A DNA stretch of 64,000 nt from Thermococcus pacificus (lineage in GTDB: Archaea > Methanobacteriota_B > Thermococci > Thermococcales > Thermococcaceae). Below the pieces are notes generated by a model. The model saw only the letters and a list, made by a program, of their open reading frames with translations, was not told the origin of the DNA and did no database searches. The position numbers and the translations under genes were made by a program. The DNA is taken from positions 1,302,001 to 1,366,000 of the forward strand of contig NZ_CP015102.1 in assembly GCF_002214485.1 (NCBI RefSeq), read 5' to 3'. Of the stretch, positions 37,756 through 46,133 are shown piece after piece (the stretch's first letter is position 1; each line of letters begins with the position of its first letter).

Positions 37756-38058
37756 TACAAACTTTGCTTGCGCAAAGTTTGATCAAAGTTGGCGTGCAAG
37801 TTCAAGTTACTTGTTTTTAGAGGGTTTACTCTTTATAACTGGCAGTTTATAGCGTTCCATCCTCACAAGGCGTCCTTAATAGTCGATTTTATGTTAAACC
37901 CTGTTTCATGCGCGAGTTTTAGAGTGCACGCTAACCTTTCCCAGCGGTTTTATGAGGAAGGGTGCTCTTTTGGGGAAGCTTTTTCTAAAAGCTTCCTATA
38001 TTCTCAAACTCCCGAAGCCTACTCAGAAATAGAAACCACAGCAAAGAAACGAAAAGCC
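37756..38058. other. Gene-free A/T-richer stretch after tRNA-Ser with two perfect hairpins
   Basis: About 300 bp with lower G+C than its surroundings and no convincing gene. Hairpin 1 (37758-37781) is CAAACTTTGC/GCAAAGTTTG with a TTGC loop, three bases after the tRNA CCA; a degenerate AAAGTT repeat follows. Hairpin 2 (37974-37996) is GGAAGCTTTT/AAAAGCTTCC with a 3-base loop. A TATA-like CTTTATAACTGG lies at about 37831. The long plus-strand frame here has no ribosome-binding site and runs antisense through the MoaD gene, so I do not call it. Confidence 0.5.
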
Positions 38059-38289
38059 TTAACCCCCGCTCAAAACAGGCATTACCTTGATCTCGTCGGT
38101 GTCTTCGACCTCGGCATCGCCCCTCGCCGGGTGGCCGTTTATCATGATTATCTTATCATGGAACTCGTCATACCGGGGTATGAGCTCGCGGAGGATTTCA
38201 TCAACGGTCTTCTTGCCGTCAACCTTAACATTAAGCTCCCTCGCTCCCGCGAGGTGGGCAAAAGCCCCCATGAGCTTTATCCTGGCCAT
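38059..38289 (-). CDS. MoaD/ThiS-like ubiquitin-fold sulfur carrier
   Basis: 76 residues ending in a free Gly-Gly (VMPVLSGG), with a beta-grasp pattern (ARIKLMGAFAHLAGARELNVKVDGKKTVDEIL) and a late DEIKVMP strand. The terminal Gly is thiocarboxylated in this family, for molybdopterin or tungstopterin dithiolene, tRNA thiolation or protein tagging. Its place 64 bases downstream of a tungstopterin enzyme suggests a role in that cofactor. ATG 38289 follows GGTGGTGAAC. Confidence 0.85.
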   Translation of the reverse strand: MARIKLMGAFAHLAGARELNVKVDGKKTVDEILRELIPRYDEFHDKIIMINGHPARGDAEVEDTDEIKVMPVLSGG

Positions 38290-38353
38290 GTTCACCACCG
38301 ATAAGAGGTTAGAACTGGGGCTCTAAAAATTTGTCGGAGAAAAAGAGAAGAGG

Positions 38354-40225
38354 TCACTCGAGCTTCGTGACCTGCTCCAGCTCTGGAACCACGAAGTCGA
38401 GGCCGAGCTTCTCAAGCGTTTCTTTCTTCGGAATTCCGCGCTCGTCCCAGCCCCTCATACGGTAGTACTCGCTGAGCAGACCGTCGTACTTCTCCCTGTC
38501 GAGGTGCTGGCCCTTGTACGGCCCGCTCTTGAGGCCCTCGGTGAACCACCTCTTCGGCGGGTAGTCCATGTGCCTGCCCCACTTCTCGCCGAGCTCTCTG
38601 ACCCAGTAGGCCCTTATGAGGGCGTAAACTCTGTCCGCTGCATTGTAAAGGTCATCCCACGTGTACTTGACGCCCGTGATGGCCTCAAGGAGCTTCGGAT
38701 AGTAGTCGAGGCTCAGGCCGACCTCGACCCACGGGAGCCTGCACGCGGTGAGCATCTCGAAGAGGCCGCCCCTGAGGCGCTGGAGTTCTATGACCTTGGC
38801 TGCCTTCTCCGGGTCATAGGTTATCTTGTACTCGGCCTTCTTGGCCTTCTCGCCCTCTATCGGGGCTGTACCGATCTCCCAGGCGATGACCCAGGCCTCC
38901 TTGTGGTGGGCACCGATTGAGCTGGTACCGTAGGCGAGGGCCATTGCCGGGTAGATGTAACAGTTATATCCACTGACCTCAAGTCCCTTCACGTGCATGG
39001 CGAAGCTGTCGTCACCGAGCTTCTGAGCCATCCTCATGACGCCCTCCGCCGCGAGGTTGCCGAGCTCGCCGCGTCTGTAAGCGATGTCGAGGGCCAGCTG
39101 TTTGGCCTTCTTGAAGTCGCCGAACTCCGGAGCGGCGTCGTCCTTAATCAGGCCCTTCTCTTTGGCTTCCATTATGAATGCTATTGCCCCACCGAGGCTG
39201 ATGGTGTCCATACCCATGTCATCTGCAATCCTGTTGAGGACCGAAACTTCGTTGAGCTTTCCGATTCCGAGGTTTGAACCGAGAAGGGCAACGTTCTCGT
39301 AGTCAAGCTCGCTCTCCTGGCCTTCAGCGTCCAGGACGACGTTTCCACATGGCATGTTACAGTAGGGGCAGCCGCGCTGCTTGACCTTCATACCCTCCAT
39401 GGTGTAGCCGTCTATCGAGCGGGCGAACTCGAAGGAACCGTCCTGGAAGTTCCTTGTCGGCAGGGCGGAGTTCTCGTTGGTCCACTCAACCGCTGCCATC
39501 GTTCCTTGCCTGTGCCAGAACGGGTAGCCAGGTGAGTTGAGGATAGCGTTGTAAGCCTCCTGGGAGAGCTCCCTGAGCTTCTCCTTGTCGGCAACCGGTA
39601 TCTCTTTGGTGCCCTTTATGACGACGGCCTTGAGCTTTTTGCTCCCCATGACGGCACCCATACCGGGCCTTCCGGCGGCCCTGCCCTCCTGGGACATCAC
39701 GACTGCGTAGCGAACGAGGTTCTCACCGGCCGGGCCGATGCTGAGGACTCCAACGTTCTTACCGTGTATCTTCTTGAGCTCCCTCTCGGTCTCGAAGGTG
39801 CCCTTGCCCCAGATCCCCTCGGCGCTGAGTATGCTCACGTTATCGTCCTCGATATAGAGGTAGACCGGCTTCTTGGCCTGACCTTCGACGACTATGGCGT
39901 CGTAGCCGGCCTTCCTTAGGTGGACGGTGGCCATGGTTCCAAGGTTACCGTCGCCGTAGCCACCGGTGAGCGGGCTCTTAGCCGCTACAACCATCTTCCC
40001 GCCGCTTGGGGTTGGGAGACCATTGAACGGGCCGGAAGCGAAAACGAGCTTGTTGTCGGGCCCGAGCGGGTCAACGTTCTTGGCCTCGTTCCAGAGAATC
40101 CACGCAGCAAGACCCCTGCCGCCTATGAACTTCTTGGCGACCTCTTCGGGGTACTCCTGCACCCATACCTTATTGTTGGTCAGGTCAACCCTGAGGATTC
40201 TTCCCCACCAGCCTTTCATTGCCAT
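38354..40225 (-). CDS. for: Formaldehyde:ferredoxin oxidoreductase (tungsten enzyme)
   Basis: 623 residues. The N-terminus ([24 protein letters not shown]) and pterin-binding stretches ([34 protein letters not shown]) are those of the AOR family. The four cluster-ligating Cys are at 286, 289, 293 (CPYCNMPC) and 495 (TACRLP). Sequence recall favours FOR, which oxidises short aldehydes with ferredoxin as acceptor, over AOR or GOR. A TATA box on the minus strand (CTTATATC, about 40258-40266) and GAGGTGATTCTGGC before the ATG support the start. Confidence 0.9.
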   Translation of the reverse strand: MAMKGWWGRILRVDLTNNKVWVQEYPEEVAKKFIGGRGLAAWILWNEAKNVDPLGPDNKLVFASGPFNGLPTPSGGKMVVAAKSPLTGGYGDGNLGTMATVHLRKAGYDAIVVEGQAKKPVYLYIEDDNVSILSAEGIWGKGTFETERELKKIHGKNVGVLSIGPAGENLVRYAVVMSQEGRAAGRPGMGAVMGSKKLKAVVIKGTKEIPVADKEKLRELSQEAYNAILNSPGYPFWHRQGTMAAVEWTNENSALPTRNFQDGSFEFARSIDGYTMEGMKVKQRGCPYCNMPCGNVVLDAEGQESELDYENVALLGSNLGIGKLNEVSVLNRIADDMGMDTISLGGAIAFIMEAKEKGLIKDDAAPEFGDFKKAKQLALDIAYRRGELGNLAAEGVMRMAQKLGDDSFAMHVKGLEVSGYNCYIYPAMALAYGTSSIGAHHKEAWVIAWEIGTAPIEGEKAKKAEYKITYDPEKAAKVIELQRLRGGLFEMLTACRLPWVEVGLSLDYYPKLLEAITGVKYTWDDLYNAADRVYALIRAYWVRELGEKWGRHMDYPPKRWFTEGLKSGPYKGQHLDREKYDGLLSEYYRMRGWDERGIPKKETLEKLGLDFVVPELEQVTKLE

Positions 40226-40288
40226 GCCAGAATCACCTCGAAAGATTTTCGGCTCCGAAGATATAAGGTCTTCGCAAAAGGAAACGTT

Positions 40289-40303
40289 TCACACAAGGTG
40301 TGA
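40289..40303. promoter_or_regulatory. Palindrome upstream of the FOR promoter
   Basis: A perfect TCACAC-AAG-GTGTGA inverted repeat, about 25 bp upstream of the FOR TATA element, next to a second small palindrome GAAACGTTTC (40281-40290). The placement fits an activator or repressor site; the factor is unknown. Confidence 0.45.
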
Positions 40304-40401
40304 GGTTAAGTTCATCTGTTAACCATCGGGGGACGCTGAGCTGCAGGAGGGCCCGAAAGTTTATCTGAATGACTCAAAATTTTCTCCGGTGAACAGTTTG
40401 G

Positions 40402-40464
40402 ATGACGTTATTCAGGATCTCTGTCTGCGACGACTGGGAGCCGCCGTGGGAGAAGGGAGAGTAG
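40402..40464 (+). pseudogene. Remnant of a small Cys protein (C-terminal tail)
   Basis: Twenty codons read MTLFRISVCDDWEPPWEKGE and stop. The VCDDWEP core equals the C-terminus of the 50-residue protein at 54940-55092 (FVCDDWEPLWGER), including codon-level identity over tgcgacgactgggagccg. The N-terminal Cys pair is missing. It reads as the tail of a broken paralogue. A GGTGA nine bases before the ATG leaves open a tiny expressed peptide. Confidence 0.5.
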
Positions 40465-40491
40465 CGGCTCCCGGTGTTGCTTTTACTTTTT
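40436..40491 (+). terminator. 9-bp hairpin followed by T-tracts
   Basis: Perfect arms GGGAGCCGC (40436-40444) and GCGGCTCCC (40464-40472), then TTGCTTTTACTTTTTT. This has the look of a plus-strand terminator for a short transcript covering the Cys-protein remnant. Confidence 0.45.
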
Positions 40492-40497
40492 TCTTCT

Positions 40498-40532
40498 GAA
40501 AGCCTCGCCCTTTAGGGCGGGGAAGAGGTCAG
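40498..40532 (+). mobile_element. IS200/IS605-like end hairpin, solo copy 2
   Basis: GAAAGCCTCGCCC-TTTA-GGGCGGGG followed by AAGAGGTCAG. The stem CGCCC-TTTA-GGGCG is typical of the right end of IS200/IS605 elements in archaea. It shares 27 of 35 positions with the minus-strand copy at 27577-27611. It overlaps the last codon of taw2 and has no transposase nearby, so it is a solo end or remnant. Confidence 0.5.
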
Positions 40533-41377
40533 TTCTTAAACACCCTCACATCTACCACCACGTGCCAGACGCCTGGGGCGTAGCGCTTGATGATCAGTTC
40601 GTTGAGCTTCTCCGCTTCGTAGCCGTGTTCCCTCGCTATCCTGCGGAAGGTCTCGAAGGGCTCCGCCGGCATCAGCCTCTCCGGGACGGTGTTGTGGTAG
40701 TGGATTACCGCTTCATCCTTAGCTATCTGCAGTGCCTTCGGTATGAACTCGTGGGTTGTGACGACGTAGCCCATGAGAATCCTGTCGGCAATGTTCTCGC
40801 CAGGGAAGTCACGGTTGTCCATGTTGTAGGCCGTCATCCTGTCCTGAACCCGGTTCAGCTCGATATTCTCAACGAGGAACTGAAACGTGTAGGGGCTCTT
40901 CTCTATGGCTATAACCCTCGCTCCACCGTGAACGGCCATCGGAAGGCTGAGGTGGCCAATCCCGGCGAACATATCCACGACCAGCTCCCCCGGCTTTGCC
41001 ACCTTCGCCATCCTCACGCGCTCCTTGACGTTGGCCGGCGAGAACATTATCCGAGCGACATCGAGCTTGTATTTGATCCTGTTCTCGACGTGCACCGTTA
41101 CCGTGTCACCGCCGTAGAGCACCTCGTAGTTCGTCTCGCGGAACTCGCCGGAGATGCGGCCCTTTCTGAGGACGGTTTTGACCCCGATTACCTGGGCATA
41201 GACCTCGGCTATCCTGCCCTTGTAGGGTTCGAGCTCCGGTCTGAGCGGAAGGATGAGAACGTCCCCTATCTGGACCCAGTGCTTGGGGAGAAGTTCAACT
41301 AACCCTTCGGGAAGCTCGCGGGAGAGGATTTCCCTTATGCGGGGTTTGATGAGTTGGGTCTTTCTCCTGCCTGACAT
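40529..41377 (-). CDS. taw2: tRNA wyosine aminocarboxypropyltransferase Taw2
   Basis: 282 residues, Trm5-related Rossmann enzyme. Landmarks: KPRIREILSRELPEGLVELLPKHW at the N-terminus, MFSPANVKERVRMA, motif I VDMFAGIGHLSLPMA, IAIEKSPYTFQFL, and a MDNRDFPGENIADRILMGYVV motif IV region in place of the NPPR-type motif of Trm5. This matches archaeal TYW2, which transfers the aminocarboxypropyl group of S-adenosylmethionine to 4-demethylwyosine at G37 of tRNA-Phe. Start chosen at ATG 41377; a TATA-like TTTTAAGG at about 41400 implies a nearly leaderless message. Confidence 0.88.
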   Translation of the reverse strand: MSGRRKTQLIKPRIREILSRELPEGLVELLPKHWVQIGDVLILPLRPELEPYKGRIAEVYAQVIGVKTVLRKGRISGEFRETNYEVLYGGDTVTVHVENRIKYKLDVARIMFSPANVKERVRMAKVAKPGELVVDMFAGIGHLSLPMAVHGGARVIAIEKSPYTFQFLVENIELNRVQDRMTAYNMDNRDFPGENIADRILMGYVVTTHEFIPKALQIAKDEAVIHYHNTVPERLMPAEPFETFRRIAREHGYEAEKLNELIIKRYAPGVWHVVVDVRVFKN

Positions 41378-41504
41378 CGCCCTTTCTCCGGTTCGGGGCC
41401 TTAAAAGGATTCTCATTGTCGTTTCGGCAAAAACCGATAGGAAAGCTTTAAAAACCGAAAGGCCAAAGTTAAAGCGAGAAATCCCCCGGAGGTCGATGAA
41501 GGGT

Positions 41505-41840
41505 ATGGATGATGAACCACCGAATAGTTGGTTCTCCCGCCTGTTTAAACCACGTGAAAGACCCGCACTTCTTGAGCAGAAGCTCAGCAGGGAGGCCTAC
41601 GAGGATTATAAGGCGCTTTTGATGAAAGCGAGGCCCGAGGTAAAGGGCTCGAAGATCACGGTCAGGCTCTCCGACGGCACCGTTGAGCTTGAAGAGGGCG
41701 TTCTGAGGGTCAAGGCTAAGAACCGGAAGACTGCAGAGAAAATCCTTAGGAACCTGCACCACTACGAGCAGCCCCCGAGCCTCTGGCCGGCCTACGGGCT
41801 GAGCTACTCGCTCAAGAGGAAGAGGGGAACCGTTCTCTGA
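41505..41840 (+). CDS. Small protein of unknown function
   Basis: About 111 residues: a variable N-terminus (PPNSWFSRLFKPRERPALLEQ), a helix, then a beta-rich part (SKITVRLSDGTVELEEGVLRVKAKNRKTAEKILRNL). No recognised motif. The start is ATG 41505, or ATG 41496 only two bases after GGAGGT; the former is better spaced. A TATA-like CTTTAAAAACC lies at about 41447, so it has its own promoter. Confidence 0.65.
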   Translation: MDDEPPNSWFSRLFKPRERPALLEQKLSREAYEDYKALLMKARPEVKGSKITVRLSDGTVELEEGVLRVKAKNRKTAEKILRNLHHYEQPPSLWPAYGLSYSLKRKRGTVL

Positions 41841-41899
41841 CTCCTCTCTTTTCCCCTTACTTCTCCCAAAGGTTTAAATGCTTGGTTAGGCTTAACTCT

Positions 41900-41962
41900 C
41901 CAAGCGGATGACGACCCTTGCCCAGTCTGAACTGTGATGACGTCGGTATTAGCTGACGCAGG
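41900..41962 (+). ncRNA. Box C/D guide sRNA
   Basis: Box C AUGACGA (41908-41914, one departure from RUGAUGA), 12-nt guide, box D' CUGA (41927-41930), 3-nt spacer, box C' GUGAUGA (41934-41940), 12-nt guide, box D CUGA (41953-41956). The symmetrical 12-nt guides are standard for archaeal 2'-O-methylation guides. A short GCG/CGC terminal stem closes it. TATA-like GGTTTAAATGC at about 41870 fits a start near 41898. By the N+5 rule, C41922 and A41948 face the methylated G and U. Predicted complements are ACUGGGCAAGGG and CUAAUACCGACG; the target RNA was not identified. Confidence 0.8.
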
Positions 41963-42013
41963 GGCGGTGAGGTTCGCGGGCCGATGACCCGCCCCGTCCC
42001 TGGAGGGAGAGCG

Positions 42014-42649
42014 ATGCACGACAACGGAAGCGATGGAGATGGTCTCCTGGAGTTTTACGCCAGCGAAGCCCTGACATGCCCGAGGAGGATATACTTTCGC
42101 CTGAAAGGCTATCCCGAGAGGTGGCCCGAGTTCGTGAAGGTTAGGCTAAACCAGGGCATCAACACCCACAGCGTCCTCGGTGAGATCCTTAAGAAGCGCT
42201 TCGGCTTTGAGCTTGAAAAGCACCTCGTTCTGCGCTCCAGCAGGCTCGGCTTTGAGATACACGGCAGGATAGATGCCATAGGGGACTTCCCCATCGAAAT
42301 CAAGGGCAAGACCAGCCTCCCGAGGATGCCCTACGACTACCACATGGCGCAGCTGAACATCTACATGCGCTGGGCCGAGGCGGAGTACGGCTACCTTTAC
42401 TACATCAAGCTCCACGAGGAACCGACGAAGATCATAAGCAAGATTGACTTCTCTCAGTTTCCCATCGTCAAGGGGCCGAACTTCAGGGCCTTTGAGGTCC
42501 CCTACGACAAGCACCTCTTCAAGGAGACGCTGAGGCATTTCTACAGCGTGAAAAAAGCCTATGAAAGGGAGAAACCGCCGAGGGGACAATACTCCTACCT
42601 CTGCAAGTTCTGTCCCTACCGGTATCTGTGCTATCCCGGTGAGGAATGA
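42014..42649 (+). CDS. Cas4/RecB-like Fe-S nuclease, not in a CRISPR locus
   Basis: 211 residues. A first Cys in EALTCPRRIYFRLKG and a C-terminal cluster CKFCPYRYLC supply four potential Fe-S ligands. The PD-(D/E)xK core appears as EIHGRIDAIGDFPIEIKGKTSLPRMPYDYHMAQLNIYMRW split over motifs II (GRIDAI), III (IEIKGK) and the QLNIY helix. These are the marks of the Cas4/AddB-type family. No CRISPR array or cas genes are nearby, so a repair or stand-alone role is as likely. The ATG follows GGAGGGAGAGCG. Confidence 0.78.
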   Translation: MHDNGSDGDGLLEFYASEALTCPRRIYFRLKGYPERWPEFVKVRLNQGINTHSVLGEILKKRFGFELEKHLVLRSSRLGFEIHGRIDAIGDFPIEIKGKTSLPRMPYDYHMAQLNIYMRWAEAEYGYLYYIKLHEEPTKIISKIDFSQFPIVKGPNFRAFEVPYDKHLFKETLRHFYSVKKAYEREKPPRGQYSYLCKFCPYRYLCYPGEE

Positions 42650-42673
42650 TATTTGTAGTTGGTAACCACAAAG

Positions 42674-43555
42674 CTATCCCCGTTTCACTGCCCACTTAAG
42701 CCCCCTGTCCACGACTGCCTCTATCTCTCCCCTGTTGTACAGCTCGGCAATAAACGCCCTCACCGGAACGAGGTTGAGGGCGAGCTTTTGAGGGGTTATG
42801 GCTACGCCGTAGTGCTCCATTATTCTGAAGGCCAGCTCGTCCATTGATGCAGGTTCCTCAAGGAGCCCCAGAATAAGCGATTCAGTTTCTTCCACCCTCC
42901 TGAGGTTAAACTCAAGCAGCTCCGTTGCTTCTTCCCCTCCAACGGGCTTCCCGTGAGAGGGGATCAGCAGGTAGCCCCTCCTTGCGTAATTGTGTAATTC
43001 ATTAAGTGAAGCTTTAAATAATTCGGGGTCGATAAGGTAGGGCAGCCCAACGGATTGGATAAGCTTTTCTCCGAAGAATGAGTCGCCAGCGTAAATTAGC
43101 CCGTTCTCCTCATCGAGGAAGCCGGTCATCCCCGGTGAGTGGCCGTTAAGTTTGATGGCATTCAGCCCGAATTGCCCATCCCCCCACTCAAAGACCGCGT
43201 GAACCTTCACCTCCTCCGGAAACTGGAAGACGAGGAACCCCTTCGGTGCCTTTGAGCCGAAGGTTAAAAGCTCCCGGTTGAGGGGGCTTTCCGCTACCGA
43301 GAACTCGAAGCGGTGGATGAAGAGCGGCGCGCTTATCTTTGGGGCGACGGCTATGTGGTCAGCGTGGCCGTGGGTTGCCAGCTGGGCCTTGACCTCAAGT
43401 TCAAGCCTTCTAATTTCTCTTTTCAAATCTTTGTGTCGGCCTTTCCCGTGTCCGGGGTCAATTAACACCGCTTCCCCACCGTCCAGAACCCTGATGAGCG
43501 TCGAGGGGCTTCCCGGGTATAAATAAACGGAATCTCCAAGCTTTTTGAGTGCCAT
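42674..43555 (-). CDS. Metallo-beta-lactamase-fold hydrolase
   Basis: 293 residues. The zinc site is THGHADHI, with further ligands in NGHSPGMTGF, IYAGDSFFG and IPSHGKPVGG. A C-terminal winged-helix-like region (MDELAFRIMEHYGVAITPQKLALNLVPVRAFIAEL) is common in glyoxalase II-like and LACTB2-like members. Substrate unknown. ATG 43555 follows GGTGGTTGC; a longer upstream frame is hydrophobic but lacks a ribosome-binding site. Confidence 0.82.
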   Translation of the reverse strand: MALKKLGDSVYLYPGSPSTLIRVLDGGEAVLIDPGHGKGRHKDLKREIRRLELEVKAQLATHGHADHIAVAPKISAPLFIHRFEFSVAESPLNRELLTFGSKAPKGFLVFQFPEEVKVHAVFEWGDGQFGLNAIKLNGHSPGMTGFLDEENGLIYAGDSFFGEKLIQSVGLPYLIDPELFKASLNELHNYARRGYLLIPSHGKPVGGEEATELLEFNLRRVEETESLILGLLEEPASMDELAFRIMEHYGVAITPQKLALNLVPVRAFIAELYNRGEIEAVVDRGLKWAVKRG

Positions 43556-43626
43556 GCAACCACCGTGAAGAATTAGATAAAGGGAATAAAAGACCATCGA
43601 TGAAATTTGGAAAAGCAGGAAAGTGT

Positions 43627-43806
43627 TCAAACGTGCCTGGCGTAGAGGGTCTTCTTGCCCTCGGCCTGGGCCCTCTTGACGGCCTTCTCAACGAGGGCCT
43701 TAAGCTCGGCCTCAAGGGCGTCGTAGAACTCCGGGCTGACCCTCATCTCGGGGTCGATGGCCTTAACGGCCTCCTTAACCTTTGACTTAACTATCATCTC
43801 GGCCAT
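43627..43806 (-). CDS. Histone-fold-like small protein (DUF1931 type)
   Basis: 59 residues on the minus strand, below usual length cut-offs. It begins MAEMIVKSKVKEAVK and ends KKTLYARHV; it is helical, Lys- and Glu-rich, with VSPEFYDALEAEL in the middle. I relate it to the single histone-fold-like DUF1931 group of archaea, so DNA binding or oligomer formation is possible. GGAGGTGTTAAAAA precedes the ATG. A TATA-like ATTATAAACTC at about 43870-43880 puts the transcript start beside the hairpin at 43827-43847. Confidence 0.8.
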   Translation of the reverse strand: MAEMIVKSKVKEAVKAIDPEMRVSPEFYDALEAELKALVEKAVKRAQAEGKKTLYARHV

Positions 43807-43826
43807 TTTTTAACACCTCCTTTCAA

Positions 43827-43847
43827 GAGCTGTCCTCGGGACAGCTC
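43827..43847 (-). promoter_or_regulatory. 5'-leader hairpin of the histone-like gene
   Basis: A perfect 9-bp stem GAGCTGTCC/GGACAGCTC with a 3-base loop. By the TATA spacing it lies at the very 5' end of the message, about nine bases before the GGAGGTG ribosome-binding site. It may protect the mRNA end or modulate translation. Confidence 0.5.
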
Positions 43848-43947
43848 CGCCCATGTCTGGAAGGCAGAGTTTATAATTCTTCCTCTGCCCATCCCCCATC
43901 GAGCAAAAGGTTAAATCCTCGAAACCCTACTGAGGCCGGGTGATGGA

Positions 43948-45258
43948 ATGCGAGTAGCCCTCGTGGATGGGGAGCACTATCCCGACGTCGTGAAGTGGGC
44001 CCTCGAAAGGCTGGGGGATGTCTGCTGCGCCGTCTTCCTTGGTGGGAGTGAGAAGATCGGGAGTTTAGAGCAGGTAAAGATGAGATTGGGCATTAAAGTC
44101 TACTACGATCCCTCCGATTACCTGTCCGCACTCTCAAGGGCCCTGCGGGAGAACCCGGGGATAGAAGAGGTGGTCGATCTAAGCGACGAACCGGTTCTCA
44201 ATTATGAGGATAGGTTTAGAATCGCATCCCTCTGCATGCTTCACGGCGTTGTCTACAGGGGTGCCGACTTTGAGTTCAGGCCGAGGCCCCTGAAAAAAAC
44301 CAAGAAGCCGAGCATCGCCATAATTGGGACTGGAAAGCGAGTGGGTAAGACGGCCGTGAGCGGCTTCGTGGCGAGAACCCTGAAGGAGATCGCGAACCCC
44401 GTGATTGTAACTATGGGGCGCGGCGGGCCGGAGGAGCCCGAGCTAATAAAGGGGGAGGAATTTGAGATAACCCCCGAGTTCCTTCTCAAGCTGTCCGAAA
44501 GTGGTAGACACGCCGCCTCCGACCACTTTGAGGACGCGCTGACCTCCCGGGTAACGACGATAGGCTGCCGCCGCTGTGGAGGGGGTATGGCCGGCTTTCC
44601 GTTCTTCGATGTCGTGGACAAAGGTGTCGAGCTCGCCGAAAGTCTGCCCAACAATCTGATACTCCTGGAGGGGAGCGGTGCCACTTTCCCGGCTTACAGG
44701 GCGGACGGCTACATAACCGTTGTCAGTGCCCTCCAAAAGCTGGAATTCATAGGGGACTACTTCGGCCCGTTCAGGATTTCCCTTGCGGATATCGTGGTGA
44801 TCACTATGGCCGACCTCACGGACGAGGGGAAACTGGAAGCCCTCAAAAGGGCCATCCTGGATATAAACCCCTCCGCTGACCTCCACATCACGGCCTTCAG
44901 ACCGAGGCCCCTTGAAACTGTCGAGGGGAAGAGGCTGGGCCTTGTGATGACGTCAGAGACCGCCCTCGAAACCGCGAGAAGGCACCTCGAAAACCTCGGC
45001 GCAGAGGTTATGGCGATGTCGGGCAACCTGTCACGTAGACCTGCCCTCAGGAAAGACCTGGAGAAGTTCCGGGGCATAGACGCAGTGGCAGTAGAGCTCA
45101 AGGCGGCGGCAGTGGACGTCGTCACGAGATGGGCGCTTGAGAGGGGGATCGAGGTCATCTACCTCGACAACGAGCCGGTGAACCTGGACGGGAAGGATCT
45201 GAGGGAGTCAGTACTGAAACTCGGAAGGAAGGTTCTCTCAAGGGGGTCTGCGGGTTGA
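43948..45258 (+). CDS. cpgS: Cyclic 2,3-diphosphoglycerate synthetase
   Basis: 436 residues. An N-terminal alpha/beta domain ([19 protein letters not shown]) precedes a P-loop domain with [18 protein letters not shown] near residue 128. Conserved [25 protein letters not shown] and [15 protein letters not shown] motifs follow. It closes 2,3-diphosphoglycerate into the cyclic thermoprotective solute using ATP. The stop overlaps the start of the 2-phosphoglycerate kinase gene, placing both steps of the pathway in one transcript. TATA-like GGTTAAATCC lies at about 43910. Confidence 0.92.
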   Translation: MRVALVDGEHYPDVVKWALERLGDVCCAVFLGGSEKIGSLEQVKMRLGIKVYYDPSDYLSALSRALRENPGIEEVVDLSDEPVLNYEDRFRIASLCMLHGVVYRGADFEFRPRPLKKTKKPSIAIIGTGKRVGKTAVSGFVARTLKEIANPVIVTMGRGGPEEPELIKGEEFEITPEFLLKLSESGRHAASDHFEDALTSRVTTIGCRRCGGGMAGFPFFDVVDKGVELAESLPNNLILLEGSGATFPAYRADGYITVVSALQKLEFIGDYFGPFRISLADIVVITMADLTDEGKLEALKRAILDINPSADLHITAFRPRPLETVEGKRLGLVMTSETALETARRHLENLGAEVMAMSGNLSRRPALRKDLEKFRGIDAVAVELKAAAVDVVTRWALERGIEVIYLDNEPVNLDGKDLRESVLKLGRKVLSRGSAG

Positions 45259-46133
45259 TAGTCGTTACAGACTCTGAAAGGAAGATCAGGCTCCCCTTCT
45301 CAAGGGGCATACTCACCAGGTCGATAACCCTGGCTGGTATCGACGTTGGCGTTGCCTACGCTATAGCCACTGAGGTTCAGAAAGAGCTTGGAAGGAGGAA
45401 GAGGTACGCCGTCACCACCGACGAGATCAGGGAGCTCACTTACTCGAAGCTTATTGAGAAGGGCCTCAAGGACGCGGCCGAGAGGTACCTGTTCTGGCGA
45501 ACCCTGAGGCGGAGGCGCGTGAGATTAGCCGTCCTCCTGGGCGGAACCACAGGCGTCGGAAAGTCAACGATAGCCACAGAGCTGGCGTTCAGGCTCGGAA
45601 TAAGGAGCATCATAGGAACCGATACCATAAGAGAGGTTCTCAGAAAGGTCATAGCAAGGGAACTCCTCCCGGACATCCACGTCTCATCCTTCCTGGCCTC
45701 GGAGGTAGTGAGCGTGCCCAAGGGGATGAACCCGCTCGTATACGGCTTCGAGACCCAGGTCAAGCACGTCTCGGTCGGGATAAGAGCCGTCCTGGAAAGG
45801 TCGCGCAGGGAGGGGCTGAACACACTCATCGAGGGGATCCACGTCGTTCCAGGCTTCGTAGAGACCACCGGAAACGAGTTCATGTACTTGATAACCGTCC
45901 CAAGCGAGGAGCACCTTATCTCCCATTTCTATGAGAGGGCCCGCTATTCAGCGAGGGGCGTGGAGAGGTACATCGAGAACGCCGACAGGATAATGGCGAT
46001 CCAGGAGTACCTGGTTGAGAGGGCCAGGGAGTTCGGTGTCCCGGTGATAGAGAACGTCGAGCTGGAAAGCACGGTCTCGGCGATAATGGAGGACATGATG
46101 AAAAAGCTCAAGGGGAAAGTGGAAGAGGATTAA
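45255..46133 (+). CDS. pgk2: 2-phosphoglycerate kinase
   Basis: 292 residues. The first 90 form an ATP-cone-like domain ([21 protein letters not shown]). The kinase domain has P-loop [17 protein letters not shown] and [14 protein letters not shown]. It phosphorylates 2-phosphoglycerate to 2,3-diphosphoglycerate, the substrate of CpgS. The start is TTG at 45255, overlapping the cpgS stop by four bases. The 3' end overlaps the convergent phosphoesterase gene by four bases. Confidence 0.92.
   Translation: MIVVTDSERKIRLPFSRGILTRSITLAGIDVGVAYAIATEVQKELGRRKRYAVTTDEIRELTYSKLIEKGLKDAAERYLFWRTLRRRRVRLAVLLGGTTGVGKSTIATELAFRLGIRSIIGTDTIREVLRKVIARELLPDIHVSSFLASEVVSVPKGMNPLVYGFETQVKHVSVGIRAVLERSRREGLNTLIEGIHVVPGFVETTGNEFMYLITVPSEEHLISHFYERARYSARGVERYIENADRIMAIQEYLVERAREFGVPVIENVELESTVSAIMEDMMKKLKGKVEED

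Noticed and set aside
37789-38304. 171-codon plus-strand frame after tRNA-Ser
   Set aside because: No start signal, low-complexity A/T-rich translation, and it runs antisense through the entire MoaD-like gene.
40398-40430. A second box C/D sRNA starting GATGACG
   Set aside because: No CUGA boxes at proper spacing; the sequence is better explained as the tail of a small Cys protein.
42014-42649. CRISPR-Cas locus suggested by a Cas4-like protein
   Set aside because: No repeat array, Cas1, Cas2 or effector genes anywhere in the window; the gene stands alone.
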